Part shown: in pieces, positions 25,089 to 32,567 of the stretch
How the letters are laid out: each line of letters starts with the position of its first letter
Numbering within the stretch: position 1 is the stretch's first letter
Assembly: GCF_010731675.1 (NCBI RefSeq)
Contig: NZ_AP022584.1
Location: forward strand, 4,650,001 to 4,714,000
DNA from: Mycobacterium marseillense
GTDB taxonomy: Bacteria; Actinomycetota; Actinomycetes; Mycobacteriales; Mycobacteriaceae
Length of the DNA stretch: 64,000 bases
Direction of reading: 5' to 3'
Position numbers and translations under genes: made by a program
Notes under the pieces: generated by a model
The model's input: the letters and a program-made list of their open reading frames with translations, nothing else
Databases searched by the model: none
Told to the model about the DNA's origin: nothing

Positions 25089-26453
25089 CTAGTCGATGAC
25101 GGCGGCTTCCTTGCGTTCGGTGATCGGAAGGGCGAGCTCTTGCTCGTCGCAGATGCGTTGGAGCTTTTCGAGTGTCTCGTCCAGGCCGGCCCCGACCTTG
25201 CGACCGGGCGTGAAGGTGGCCGGCAGCTTGCGCATGCCCTGGATGACACCGATCGTCTCGTAGTGGACGGTCCCCTCGGGATCGCACTTGTAGTCGGGCA
25301 TCCGGTCGAGGACCGCGGTGAGCATGGATTTGAACACCGTGCGTGCCACATTCGACCCGATGCACCGGTGGACACCCAGCCCAAAGCTGAAGTGCCGGTT
25401 ACCTTTACGGTCGAGGATGATCTCGTCCGGGTCGTGGAACACCGAGGGGTCGCGGTTGGCCATCGCCCACGAGATCCACAGCCGCTCGCCCTCTTTGAAC
25501 TGGGTGCCGTCGAGTTCGGTGTCGTCGGAGAAGGTCCTGCCGTCCCCGGGCGCCGGGGTGAAGAAGCGCAGGAACTCTTCGGTCGCGGGGTCGAGCAGAG
25601 TTTTGCGCTCATCGCTGAGCAGCTGCCGTTGCTGCGGGTGCTCCGAAAGCCATTCCAGCGAGTGGGCGGTCAGGGCGGTGGTGGTGTCGAAGCCACCGCC
25701 GATGACCAACCCGAGGTTGCCGAGGATCTCCAGCTCCGGTGCGGGCTCACCGTCGATGCGCATCTCGAGCAGGCCGTTGACGATGCCTGGCCGCGGGTTC
25801 GCGCGGATCTCGATCATGTTGTTGACCATGTCGAGCCCCATCTCCCGGTGCATCGCGGTGACGCGCTCGATGTCGGGGGAGTGCTCGGGCGTGTAGACCG
25901 CGGCGTGCACCGGCTCGCTGTACATGTTCCACTTCTTCAGCGGGATGCCGAGCATGGCGAGGGTGAAGACGGCGGGCACGATGTTGGCGAGGTCGTCGAC
26001 GAAGTCGATGCTGCCACCCTCGATCTTCTCGTCGAGGCAGGCGCGGGTCACGTCGTCGATGAACGGCTCCCACCGCTTGATCGCGGCCGGGGACAGATAC
26101 GGGTTGAGCACGGTCCGGTAGGTGCGGTGCTCGGGGTCGTCCATTTCCAGGATGCCGCCGCGAACCGCGCTGACGCGGCTGGCCGTGGGGATCGAAATAC
26201 CTTTATAGCCACGGCGTTCGCCGTGGAGGTCGTGGTCGTTGGAGACCGCGGGGCAGCGCGCCAGCTCGAAGACCTCGTGGCTGCCGGCTGCCACCCAGTG
26301 GCCGCCATAGGTTTCCGTCCAGGCCATGGGGCACTTGGCGTGCATCTCTTCGGTGATCGTCTTGAACTGCGACCGGTACTCGGAAGAATGCCGATCGAAG
26401 TGGTATCGGTTCTTCTTGCGGTCGCCGTCGTTGACGACGTCGTCGACACTCAA
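25089..26453 (-). CDS. Cytochrome P450
   Basis: 454 residues. I-helix GGGFDTTTALT, K-helix EFLR (ExxR), haem loop FGLGVHRCIG with the ligand Cys near residue 364. About 90 residues follow the haem Cys, some 30-40 more than in the other P450s here, ending in ITERKEAAVID; this tail is unusual. Start TTG 26453 with GAGGGAGA upstream. It follows its likely ferredoxin (26505-26702) by 51 bases on the same strand. Members of this type often act in lipid or terpenoid hydroxylation; the substrate is unproven. Confidence 0.94.
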   Translation of the reverse strand: MSVDDVVNDGDRKKNRYHFDRHSSEYRSQFKTITEEMHAKCPMAWTETYGGHWVAAGSHEVFELARCPAVSNDHDLHGERRGYKGISIPTASRVSAVRGGILEMDDPEHRTYRTVLNPYLSPAAIKRWEPFIDDVTRACLDEKIEGGSIDFVDDLANIVPAVFTLAMLGIPLKKWNMYSEPVHAAVYTPEHSPDIERVTAMHREMGLDMVNNMIEIRANPRPGIVNGLLEMRIDGEPAPELEILGNLGLVIGGGFDTTTALTAHSLEWLSEHPQQRQLLSDERKTLLDPATEEFLRFFTPAPGDGRTFSDDTELDGTQFKEGERLWISWAMANRDPSVFHDPDEIILDRKGNRHFSFGLGVHRCIGSNVARTVFKSMLTAVLDRMPDYKCDPEGTVHYETIGVIQGMRKLPATFTPGRKVGAGLDETLEKLQRICDEQELALPITERKEAAVID

Positions 26454-26504
26454 CGCTCTGTCTCCCTCGGTGTTTCGCTGCTAAAGACTTCGGTGTCGGC
26501 TCAG

Positions 26505-26702
26505 TCAGTCTTCGGTGATCATGATCGCCTGCTCCGGGCAGGACTGCGCCGCTTCACGAACCTGGTCCTCCCGATCGGCGGGCACCACCTCGTCGATCGC
26601 CGACGAGCTGCCGTCGATGTCGCTGAGCTGAAACGAATCCGGAGCGATCATCGCGCACAGGGTATGCCCCTGGCATCGTTCTGAATCCACCCAAACCTTC
26701 AC
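26505..26702 (-). CDS. Single-cluster ferredoxin, P450 partner
   Basis: 65 residues with Cys10, Cys16 and Cys55-Pro56, and His13 at the variable site (CQGHTLC), predicting [3Fe-4S]. GTG start with GAGGAG upstream. It lies between an SDR (26761) and the P450 (25089) in a minus-strand operon SDR, ferredoxin, P450, so it is the probable donor for that P450. It is closer in sequence to the ferredoxin at 293 than to those at 800 or 11060. Confidence 0.93.
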   Translation of the reverse strand: MKVWVDSERCQGHTLCAMIAPDSFQLSDIDGSSSAIDEVVPADREDQVREAAQSCPEQAIMITED

Positions 26703-26760
26703 GGCTGTCTCCTCTCACCTGATGCTGGTTTGCCGGGCACCGTCGACGAATCGCCACCGC

Positions 26761-27462
26761 TCAGGTGTTACGACCGCCGTTGACGCCCAAGATCTGACCG
26801 GTGATGTAGCCGGCTTCCTCGGACACCAGGAACGCGCATGCCGCGGCGATGTCCTCGGGTGTGCCGATGCGGCGGACCGGGGTCCGGGCGATGGTCTCAT
26901 CGATGTCGCCGAGAAAGCCGTTCTTCTCCGCGGCGCGCAGCATCGGGGTGTCGATGAAGCCGGGCGGCACGGCGTTGACCGTGATGCCCTTGGGTCCGTA
27001 CTCGAGCGCCAGCGACTTCGTGAGGCCGTTGACCGCCGACTTGGCCGCCACGTAGTGACTCATGTAGGGGGCGCCGGAATGCGTGCTCGACGAAGAGATA
27101 TTGACGATGCGTCCCCACCCGGCCTCGACCATGTCGGGCAGCACCGCTTGCACGGTGTGGAAGACGCCGTTGAGGTTGACGTCGATCACCCGCCGCCAGT
27201 CCTCGAAGGTGATGTTGTGGAACTTCTTGAAGCCATCGAGTCCGGCGGCGTTGACCAGAACGGTCACCGGTCCGAGTTGGGCGCGGATGGCCGACAGCGC
27301 GGCATCCACTTGCGAGCGGTCGGTCACGTCGGCGGTGAAGGTGAAGTCGGCGTCCGACGCCCGCAAGTCGATGGTGGCGACGTTCAAGCCGTCGGCGCGC
27401 AGGCGTTGCACGACGGCAAGCCCGATGCCGGATCCGCCACCGGTGACCACCGCAGTCTTCAT
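26761..27462 (-). CDS. Short-chain dehydrogenase/reductase
   Basis: 233 residues, classical SDR. TGGGSGIG cofactor loop, NAAG structural motif, catalytic Ser in ISSSSTHSG and Tyr-x3-Lys in YVAAK. An acidic residue after the second strand (IDLRA) favours NAD(H). First gene of the SDR, ferredoxin, P450 unit and divergent from the aldehyde dehydrogenase at 27745. This fits oxidation of an alcohol made by the P450 to an aldehyde or ketone, which the aldehyde dehydrogenase could then oxidise; the order of steps is inference. Confidence 0.92.
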   Translation of the reverse strand: MKTAVVTGGGSGIGLAVVQRLRADGLNVATIDLRASDADFTFTADVTDRSQVDAALSAIRAQLGPVTVLVNAAGLDGFKKFHNITFEDWRRVIDVNLNGVFHTVQAVLPDMVEAGWGRIVNISSSSTHSGAPYMSHYVAAKSAVNGLTKSLALEYGPKGITVNAVPPGFIDTPMLRAAEKNGFLGDIDETIARTPVRRIGTPEDIAAACAFLVSEEAGYITGQILGVNGGRNT

Positions 27463-27522
27463 GTTGAGGCCTCTACTCCGACGGGGGCCATTTCAGCCAC
27501 AAAGAATCTCCCTTACAATTAT

Positions 27523-27537
27523 GAGAACCCTACTCTC
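27523..27537. promoter_or_regulatory. Imperfect GAGAAT-type operator, SDR side
   Basis: GAGAACCCTACTCTC has the same 6-3-6 geometry as the perfect sites at 19218 and 50255. Its outer four bases of each arm are intact; the inner ones differ. On the minus strand a CATAAT -10 candidate lies beside it and could drive the SDR gene. It shares the 282-base divergent region with the site at 27700. Confidence 0.35.
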
Positions 27538-27699
27538 CTCGCGGAGTGGCGTGCAACACGCCCGCGAAACCGTGTTCGGCCTGCGCCGGGAGCGCCGCAG
27601 GGGCAACTTCTAGGCGTTTGCGCCGCTGGTCAGCACCTCGATCTCATTCCTGAGACTTTCTTGAATTATCGAAACTCGAATGTAAGATTCGCCGGGGAA

Positions 27700-27714
27700 G
27701 AGAATGAAATTATC
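27700..27714. promoter_or_regulatory. GAGAAT-type operator before the aldehyde dehydrogenase
   Basis: GAGAATGAAATTATC matches GAGAAT-N3-ATTCTC with one mismatch. The following leader (GTGATCGTCACCAC then GAGG) resembles the leader after the perfect site at 19218 (GTGACAGTCACGAC then GAGAGG), so both the operator and the 5' UTR look related. Confidence 0.5.
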
Positions 27715-27744
27715 GTGATCGTCACCACACGAGGGGGTACCGGC

Positions 27745-29280
27745 ATGCCTGCCCAGGACACGGCAGAACCCGCCGTTGGGTCCACAGCGACCATCGCGGA
27801 TGCCGCGCCTGAGTCGGGCGCAGATCGCCGTTTGTTGATCGACGGCAGGCTCGTCGCCACCGGCAAGGCCTTCCCTTCGATCAACCCCGCGACGGGCGCG
27901 GTCATCGGGCACGCTCCGGACGCCGGGGTCGAGGAGGCCAAAGCCGCGATCGCGGCAGCGCGGCACGCGTTCGACAGCACCGACTGGCCCACCGATGTCG
28001 AGTTGCGCCTCCGCTGCCTCGACCAACTGCACCGCGCGCTCGTCGAGCACGCCGACGAGTTGCGTGAGCTCACCATCGCCGAAGTCGGCGCCACGCGCGC
28101 GCTGACCCAAGGTGCTCAGCTCGACGAGCCGATCGGCATCGTGCGCTTCTACGCGGACTTGCTGCGCACCTATCAGTTCTCCGAGAACCTCGGCGAACGG
28201 GAATCGCGGGGCATGCGCCACCACCGCTGGGTGGAGAAAGAAGCCGCCGGAGTGGTGGGCGCCATCATCGCCTACAACTATCCGAACCAGCTCGCGCTCG
28301 CCAAGCTGGCACCGGCGCTGGCCGCGGGATGCACGGTCGTGCTCAAGGGAGCGCCGGACACGCCGCTGGTCACCTTGGCGCTCGGCGAGCTGATCGCCAA
28401 CCACACCGACATTCCCGCCGGCGTGGTCAACGTGCTCAGTTCGTCGGATCCCGCTTCCGGTGTCGCCCTGACCACGAGCCCGGACGTCGACGTCATCACC
28501 TTCACCGGATCGACCGATGTCGGGCGCAAGATCATGGCCGCGTCCAGCGAGACCGTCAAGCGCGTCTTCCTGGAGCTGGGCGGCAAGTCGGCGGCGATCA
28601 TGCTCGACGACGCCGACTTCGCCAACGCGGCACTGTTCGCGGCCTTCAGCATGGTCACCCACGCGGGCCAGGGGTGCGCGCTCACGTCCCGGCTCCTGGT
28701 GCCCCGAAAGCACCACGACGAAATTGTCGACCTCATCGCCCAGAACTTCGCCAAGGTGAGTCATGGCGACCCGGCCGACCCCAAGACCTACATGGGGCCG
28801 CTGATCAACGAACGGCAGCGCGAGAAAGTCGACGGTATGGTTCAGCGCGCCGTGGCCGCCGGGGCGACCCTGGTCACCGGTGGCAAGCGCCTCGACCCTG
28901 GCTTCTTCTATGCGCCGACGCTGCTCACCAACGTCGATCCCGACAGCGAGATCGCGCAAGACGAGGTCTTCGGGCCGGTGCTCGTGGTGATCGCCTTCGA
29001 CGATGACGACGACGCGGTGCGCATCGCCAACAATTCGATCTACGGCCTGGCGGGCGCGGTGTTCAGTCGCGACCAGGACCGGGCGCTGGCGGTGGCGCGC
29101 CGGATCCGGACCGGATCGTTTTCGATCAACGGCGGCAACTACTTCGGCGCCGACAGCCCGTTCGGGGGCTTCAAGCAGTCGGGCGTCGGCCGCGAGATGG
29201 GGGTAGCCGGGTTGGAAGAGTTCTTGGAGCGCAAGACCTTTGCCGTTCCCGCGGCGATGGCCAATGGGGCCGGCGCATGA
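27745..29280 (+). CDS. NAD(P)-dependent aldehyde dehydrogenase
   Basis: 511 residues. Catalytic Cys in AGQGCALTSRL, general-base Glu in LELGGKSA, and cofactor loop FTGSTDVGRKI. C-terminal motif PFGGFKQSGVGREMG as in the family. I start at ATG 27745, seven bases after GAGGGGG; the frame stays open far upstream but that part is only the shadow of the SDR gene. The stop overlaps the CoA-transferase gene by ATGA. Oxidation of an aldehyde to an acid before CoA transfer would make sense of the pair. Confidence 0.93.
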   Translation: MPAQDTAEPAVGSTATIADAAPESGADRRLLIDGRLVATGKAFPSINPATGAVIGHAPDAGVEEAKAAIAAARHAFDSTDWPTDVELRLRCLDQLHRALVEHADELRELTIAEVGATRALTQGAQLDEPIGIVRFYADLLRTYQFSENLGERESRGMRHHRWVEKEAAGVVGAIIAYNYPNQLALAKLAPALAAGCTVVLKGAPDTPLVTLALGELIANHTDIPAGVVNVLSSSDPASGVALTTSPDVDVITFTGSTDVGRKIMAASSETVKRVFLELGGKSAAIMLDDADFANAALFAAFSMVTHAGQGCALTSRLLVPRKHHDEIVDLIAQNFAKVSHGDPADPKTYMGPLINERQREKVDGMVQRAVAAGATLVTGGKRLDPGFFYAPTLLTNVDPDSEIAQDEVFGPVLVVIAFDDDDDAVRIANNSIYGLAGAVFSRDQDRALAVARRIRTGSFSINGGNYFGADSPFGGFKQSGVGREMGVAGLEEFLERKTFAVPAAMANGAGA

Positions 29281-30482
29281 AGCCGCTCGAGGGCATCCGG
29301 GTCCTGGAAGTCGCCATGTACGGGTTCGTCCCGTCGGCGGGCGCGGTGCTTGCCGAATGGGGCGCCGACGTGGTCAAAGTCGAGCACGCGGTGACCGGCG
29401 ACCCGCAGCGCGGGCTCCGGCAGACCGGGATGTTGCGCGTCGAAGGCGATCCCAACCCCAACATCGAGCACGCCAACCGCGGCAAGCGCAGCATCGGCCT
29501 GGACATGTCGGTGCCCGAGGGCAAGGAAGTGCTCTACGAACTGGCCCGTCGCGCCGATGTGTTCCTGACAAGCTTTCTTCCCGCTCATCGGAAGAAGTTC
29601 GGCATCGACGTCGACGACATCCGTACGGTCAATCCGACCATCGTCTACGCCCGCGGCAGCGCGCTCGGCCCGCGTGGCACCGAGTCGGAAAAGGGCGGCT
29701 ACGACATGACCGCGTTCTGGTGCCGCGCCGGAACCGCGGCGACCATCACCCCGGTGGGAATGCCGGGGATGATCGCGCCGCCGGGCCCCGCCTACGGCGA
29801 CACCATCTCGGGCACGAACCTCGCCGGCGGGATCGCGGCCGCGCTGCTCAAACGTGAGCGCACCGGCGAACCGTCCGTCGTCGATGTGTCGCTGCTGGGC
29901 AGCGGGCTGTGGTCGATGGGGCATACCGTCGCGCTGACAAAGCATCTGGGCCAGCGGCTCGAGGCGCCCCCGCCTGGCGTGCACGGCGCTCCCAACAATC
30001 CACTGGTGGGGCTATACACGACGTCGGACGGCCGCTACATCTCCTTCGTGATGATGCAGCCCACCAAGTTCTGGGCTGACGTGTGCCACCACGTCGACCT
30101 CCCGGAGCTGGCCGACGATCCGCGCTTCGCGACGGTGGAGGACATCGCCGCCAATACGGCGGACGCGGTGGAACTTCTGACCAAGGCCATCGCAACGCGC
30201 ACCCTTGCCGAGTGGAGCGAACGCTTCGCCACGCTGTCCGGGCCGTGGGCGCCGGTGCAGGACACCCTGCAAGCCGTCGACGACGCGCAGATCCGCTCGA
30301 ACGAGTACATGGTGCAAGCGGGTGAGCTCGAGTTGGTGGCCAACCCGGTACAGTTCGACGTCGCAGCGCCGCAGACCGGACCGGCCCCCGGGTTCGCTGA
30401 GCAGACCGACGAAATATTGATGGAACTCGGACTTGATTGGGACCGCATCATCGAGCTCAAGACGGCCGGCGCCGTCACTTGA
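29277..30482 (+). CDS. Class III CoA-transferase (CaiB/BaiF family)
   Basis: 401 residues. N-terminal LEGIRVLEVAMYGFVPSAG and EWGADVVKVEH, then the active-site region GGYDMTAFW with the catalytic Asp, and the C-terminal FATLSGPWAPVQ. Family enzymes move CoA between carboxylic acids or racemise 2-methylacyl-CoA. Coupled to the aldehyde dehydrogenase by a four-base overlap, so it probably activates the acid formed there. Last gene before the mce leader region. The other member in the window is far (56055). Confidence 0.9.
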   Translation: MKPLEGIRVLEVAMYGFVPSAGAVLAEWGADVVKVEHAVTGDPQRGLRQTGMLRVEGDPNPNIEHANRGKRSIGLDMSVPEGKEVLYELARRADVFLTSFLPAHRKKFGIDVDDIRTVNPTIVYARGSALGPRGTESEKGGYDMTAFWCRAGTAATITPVGMPGMIAPPGPAYGDTISGTNLAGGIAAALLKRERTGEPSVVDVSLLGSGLWSMGHTVALTKHLGQRLEAPPPGVHGAPNNPLVGLYTTSDGRYISFVMMQPTKFWADVCHHVDLPELADDPRFATVEDIAANTADAVELLTKAIATRTLAEWSERFATLSGPWAPVQDTLQAVDDAQIRSNEYMVQAGELELVANPVQFDVAAPQTGPAPGFAEQTDEILMELGLDWDRIIELKTAGAVT

Positions 30483-30627
30483 GTACTACCGGGACTGGAG
30501 CTAGCCCTCACATGTTCGATTCGATCGTCGCTTCCGTTGGGCCGCATGTGCGTTGCGGCACGGAGCCGACCACGCGATGTCGCATAACGCTTATTCACTT
30601 TTCGCTCCGCCCGGACGCAGCATGAGT

Positions 30628-30633
30628 CATAAT
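30628..30633 (+). promoter_or_regulatory. Candidate -10 for the mce operon
   Basis: CATAAT differs from TATAAT at one position. Transcription would start near 30640, 24 bases before the first small ORF. No clear -35 is present, as is common for mycobacterial SigA promoters. Confidence 0.4.
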
Positions 30634-30663
30634 CGCCGGACGCTTCAAGACGAGGAGCCCCGC

Positions 30664-30708
30664 GTGTTGAAGCGCCAACTCACGCAACGGAACGGAGGAC
30701 TGGCGTGA
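30664..30708 (+). CDS. Candidate 14-codon leader ORF
   Basis: GTG 30664 lies six bases after GAGGAG (30652-30657) and encodes MLKRQLTQRNGGLA. Its stop TGA overlaps the GTG of the next small ORF (GTGA). The sequence has no run of one amino acid that would suggest attenuation. Support is the ribosome site and the overlap only. Confidence 0.35.
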   Translation: MLKRQLTQRNGGLA

Positions 30709-30896
30709 GCGAGGCCGCCGCTTGCACATCGAAAGCCGATGCCGGAAATTGGCTGCCCTCTGAGCATTTCGCCCTTGTCAGCGCGCCTTTACAGCTGTCA
30801 ATTATGCCGAATGTACCGCACTCGTTGCGCCACAACAAGACTGTCGGTCTCGTAGCGCGGGAAGGGGCTGGCGCCCATGGCAACCAAGGGAGCTGA
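30705..30896 (+). CDS. Candidate 63-residue ORF overlapping yrbEA start
   Basis: GTG 30705 lies seven bases after GGAGG (30693-30697). The product is soluble, with no signal peptide or known motif (SEAAACTSKADAGNWL at the start). It ends 20 bases inside yrbEA in another frame, so ribosomes translating it would terminate beside the yrbEA start. It may be a real small protein, a coupling leader, or chance. Confidence 0.35.
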   Translation: MSEAAACTSKADAGNWLPSEHFALVSAPLQLSIMPNVPHSLRHNKTVGLVAREGAGAHGNQGS

Positions 30897-31695
30897 CCAC
30901 TGGTCGACGGGATTGCCCGCGCTTCGGCTCAAGTTCGACCTGTCGGGGCCGATGCATGCCGTCGGAGCCTTGTTCGCGATGTCGGCCGATGCGGTCAAGT
31001 TCCTGTTCCGCCGGCCGTTCCAGTGGCGCGAGTTCTTGGAGCAGTCCTGGTTCGTCGCGCGGGTGTCGTTGGCTCCCACCCTGTTAGTAGCGATCCCGTT
31101 CACCGTCCTCGTCAGCTTCACGCTGAACATCCTGTTGCGCGAGCTCGGCGCCGCGGACCTGTCCGGAGCGGGCGCGGCGTTCGGCGCCGTCACCCAGCTC
31201 GGACCGCTCGTCACGGTGTTGATCGTGGCCGGCGCGGGCGCCACGGCCATGTGTGCGGACCTGGGGTCGCGGACGATCCGTGAAGAAATCGACGCGATGG
31301 AAGTGCTGGGCATCAACCCGATCCAGCGGCTGGTGACACCGCGGATGTTGGCGTCCGGGTTGGTCGCGTTCTTGCTGAACAGCCTCGTCGTCATCATCGG
31401 CGTCCTTGGCGGCTACGTCTTTTCGGTCTTCGTGCAAGACGTTAATCCCGGCGCGTTCGCCGCGGGTATCACGTTGCTCACCGGCGTGCCGGAGGTGGTC
31501 ATCTCCTGCATCAAGGCAGCGCTTTTCGGCCTCATCGCCGGCTTGGTCGCCTGCTATCGGGGCCTGTCGATCACCGGCGGAGGCGCCAAGGCCGTCGGCA
31601 ACGCGGTGAACGAAACCGTGGTCTATGCCTTCATGTCCCTGTTCGTCGTCAACGTGGTTGTCACCGCGATCGGCATCAAGATGACGGCGAAGTAG
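30877..31695 (+). CDS. yrbEA: YrbE/MlaE-family permease, first Mce permease subunit
   Basis: 272 residues with about six hydrophobic helices in the C-terminal 200 residues. It carries the MlaE signature region LGSRTIREEIDAMEVLGINP between helices, the loop that contacts the ATPase. With YrbEB it forms the inner-membrane permease of the Mce lipid importer, energised by the MceG (Mkl) ATPase encoded elsewhere. ATG 30877; ribosome site weak (GGAAGGGG, some distance upstream). First structural gene of the eight-gene operon, eight bases before yrbEB. Confidence 0.93.
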   Translation: MATKGADHWSTGLPALRLKFDLSGPMHAVGALFAMSADAVKFLFRRPFQWREFLEQSWFVARVSLAPTLLVAIPFTVLVSFTLNILLRELGAADLSGAGAAFGAVTQLGPLVTVLIVAGAGATAMCADLGSRTIREEIDAMEVLGINPIQRLVTPRMLASGLVAFLLNSLVVIIGVLGGYVFSVFVQDVNPGAFAAGITLLTGVPEVVISCIKAALFGLIAGLVACYRGLSITGGGAKAVGNAVNETVVYAFMSLFVVNVVVTAIGIKMTAK

Positions 31696-31702
31696 GACGA
31701 CC

Positions 31703-32548
31703 ATGGCGCTGAGGGCTGCATATCCGCGATTGACCCGCCAACTCGAGCGGCCGGTCGCCCTGATGGGGCGCATCGGTGACCACACCCTGTTTTACGGCAA
31801 AGCGCTCGCCGGGGTGCCGTTCGCGGCCACCCGTTACACGCGTGAGGTCGTTCGGCTGATCGCCGAGATCAGCATGGGCGCGGGCACTTTGGCGATGATC
31901 GGCGGGACCGTGGTGATCGTCGGCTTCCTGACCCTGGCGGCGGGCGGCACCCTGGCCATCCAGGGTTATACCTCGCTGGGCAACATCGGCATCGAGGCGC
32001 TGACGGGCTTTTTGGCCGCGTTCATCAACGTACGCATCGCGGCCCCGGTGGTCGCCGGGATCGGTCTCGCGGCCACCTTCGGTGCCGGGGTGACGGCCCA
32101 GCTGGGTGCCATGCGGATCAACGAGGAAGTCGATGCGTTGGAGAGCATGGCGATTCGACCGGTCGCCTATTTGGTGAGCACCAGGATCCTGGCGGGAATG
32201 ATGGCTATCACGCCGCTGTACAGCATCGCCGTGATCCTGTCGTTCGTGGCCAGCCAGTTCACCACGACGTTCCTGCTCGGACAGTCACAGGGCCTGTACC
32301 AGCACTACTTCAACACGTTCCTGAACCCGATCGACCTGTTGTGGTCGTTCCTGCAGGCCATCCTGATGGCGCTCACCATCCTGCTGATCCATACCTACTA
32401 TGGCTATTTCGCTTCGGGTGGGCCGGCCGGTGTCGGCAATGCGACCGGCAACGCGGTGCGCACCTCGCTCATCGTCGTGGTGTCCGTGACGCTGTTGGTC
32501 TCGCTCTCGATTTACGGTACGAACGGCAACTTCAACCTGTCGGGTTAG
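31703..32548 (+). CDS. yrbEB: YrbE/MlaE-family permease, second Mce permease subunit
   Basis: 281 residues. Same MlaE fold as YrbEA with the conserved loop GAMRINEEVDALESMAI and hydrophobic segments such as GTLAMIGGTVVIVGFL. Partner permease of the Mce transporter. It follows yrbEA after seven bases and precedes mceA by 19, where a strong AGGAGGTGA ribosome site is placed. The order yrbEA-yrbEB-mceA to F is the canonical mycobacterial mce layout. Confidence 0.93.
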   Translation: MALRAAYPRLTRQLERPVALMGRIGDHTLFYGKALAGVPFAATRYTREVVRLIAEISMGAGTLAMIGGTVVIVGFLTLAAGGTLAIQGYTSLGNIGIEALTGFLAAFINVRIAAPVVAGIGLAATFGAGVTAQLGAMRINEEVDALESMAIRPVAYLVSTRILAGMMAITPLYSIAVILSFVASQFTTTFLLGQSQGLYQHYFNTFLNPIDLLWSFLQAILMALTILLIHTYYGYFASGGPAGVGNATGNAVRTSLIVVVSVTLLVSLSIYGTNGNFNLSG

Positions 32549-32567
32549 CAGAGGAGGTGAAACAGCA

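Larger units (their letters stand above)
30483..30876 (+). other. 394-base leader region of the mce operon
   Basis: No long gene fits here. The region holds a CATAAT -10 candidate (30628-30633), two small overlapping ORFs with good ribosome sites (30664-30708 and 30705-30896) that lead into yrbEA, and a 14-bp imperfect palindrome TTTACAGCTGTCAA (30788-30801). No terminator is visible after the CoA-transferase, so read-through into mce is possible. Confidence 0.6.

Noticed and set aside
26722..27744. The in-frame extension of the aldehyde dehydrogenase over the SDR gene
   Set aside because: This part is antisense to a well-supported SDR with intact motifs. ATG 27745 has a ribosome site and gives the normal family length.
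27610..28959. A 449-codon frame antisense to the aldehyde dehydrogenase
   Set aside because: Shadow of a strongly supported gene, without recognisable domains or ribosome site.
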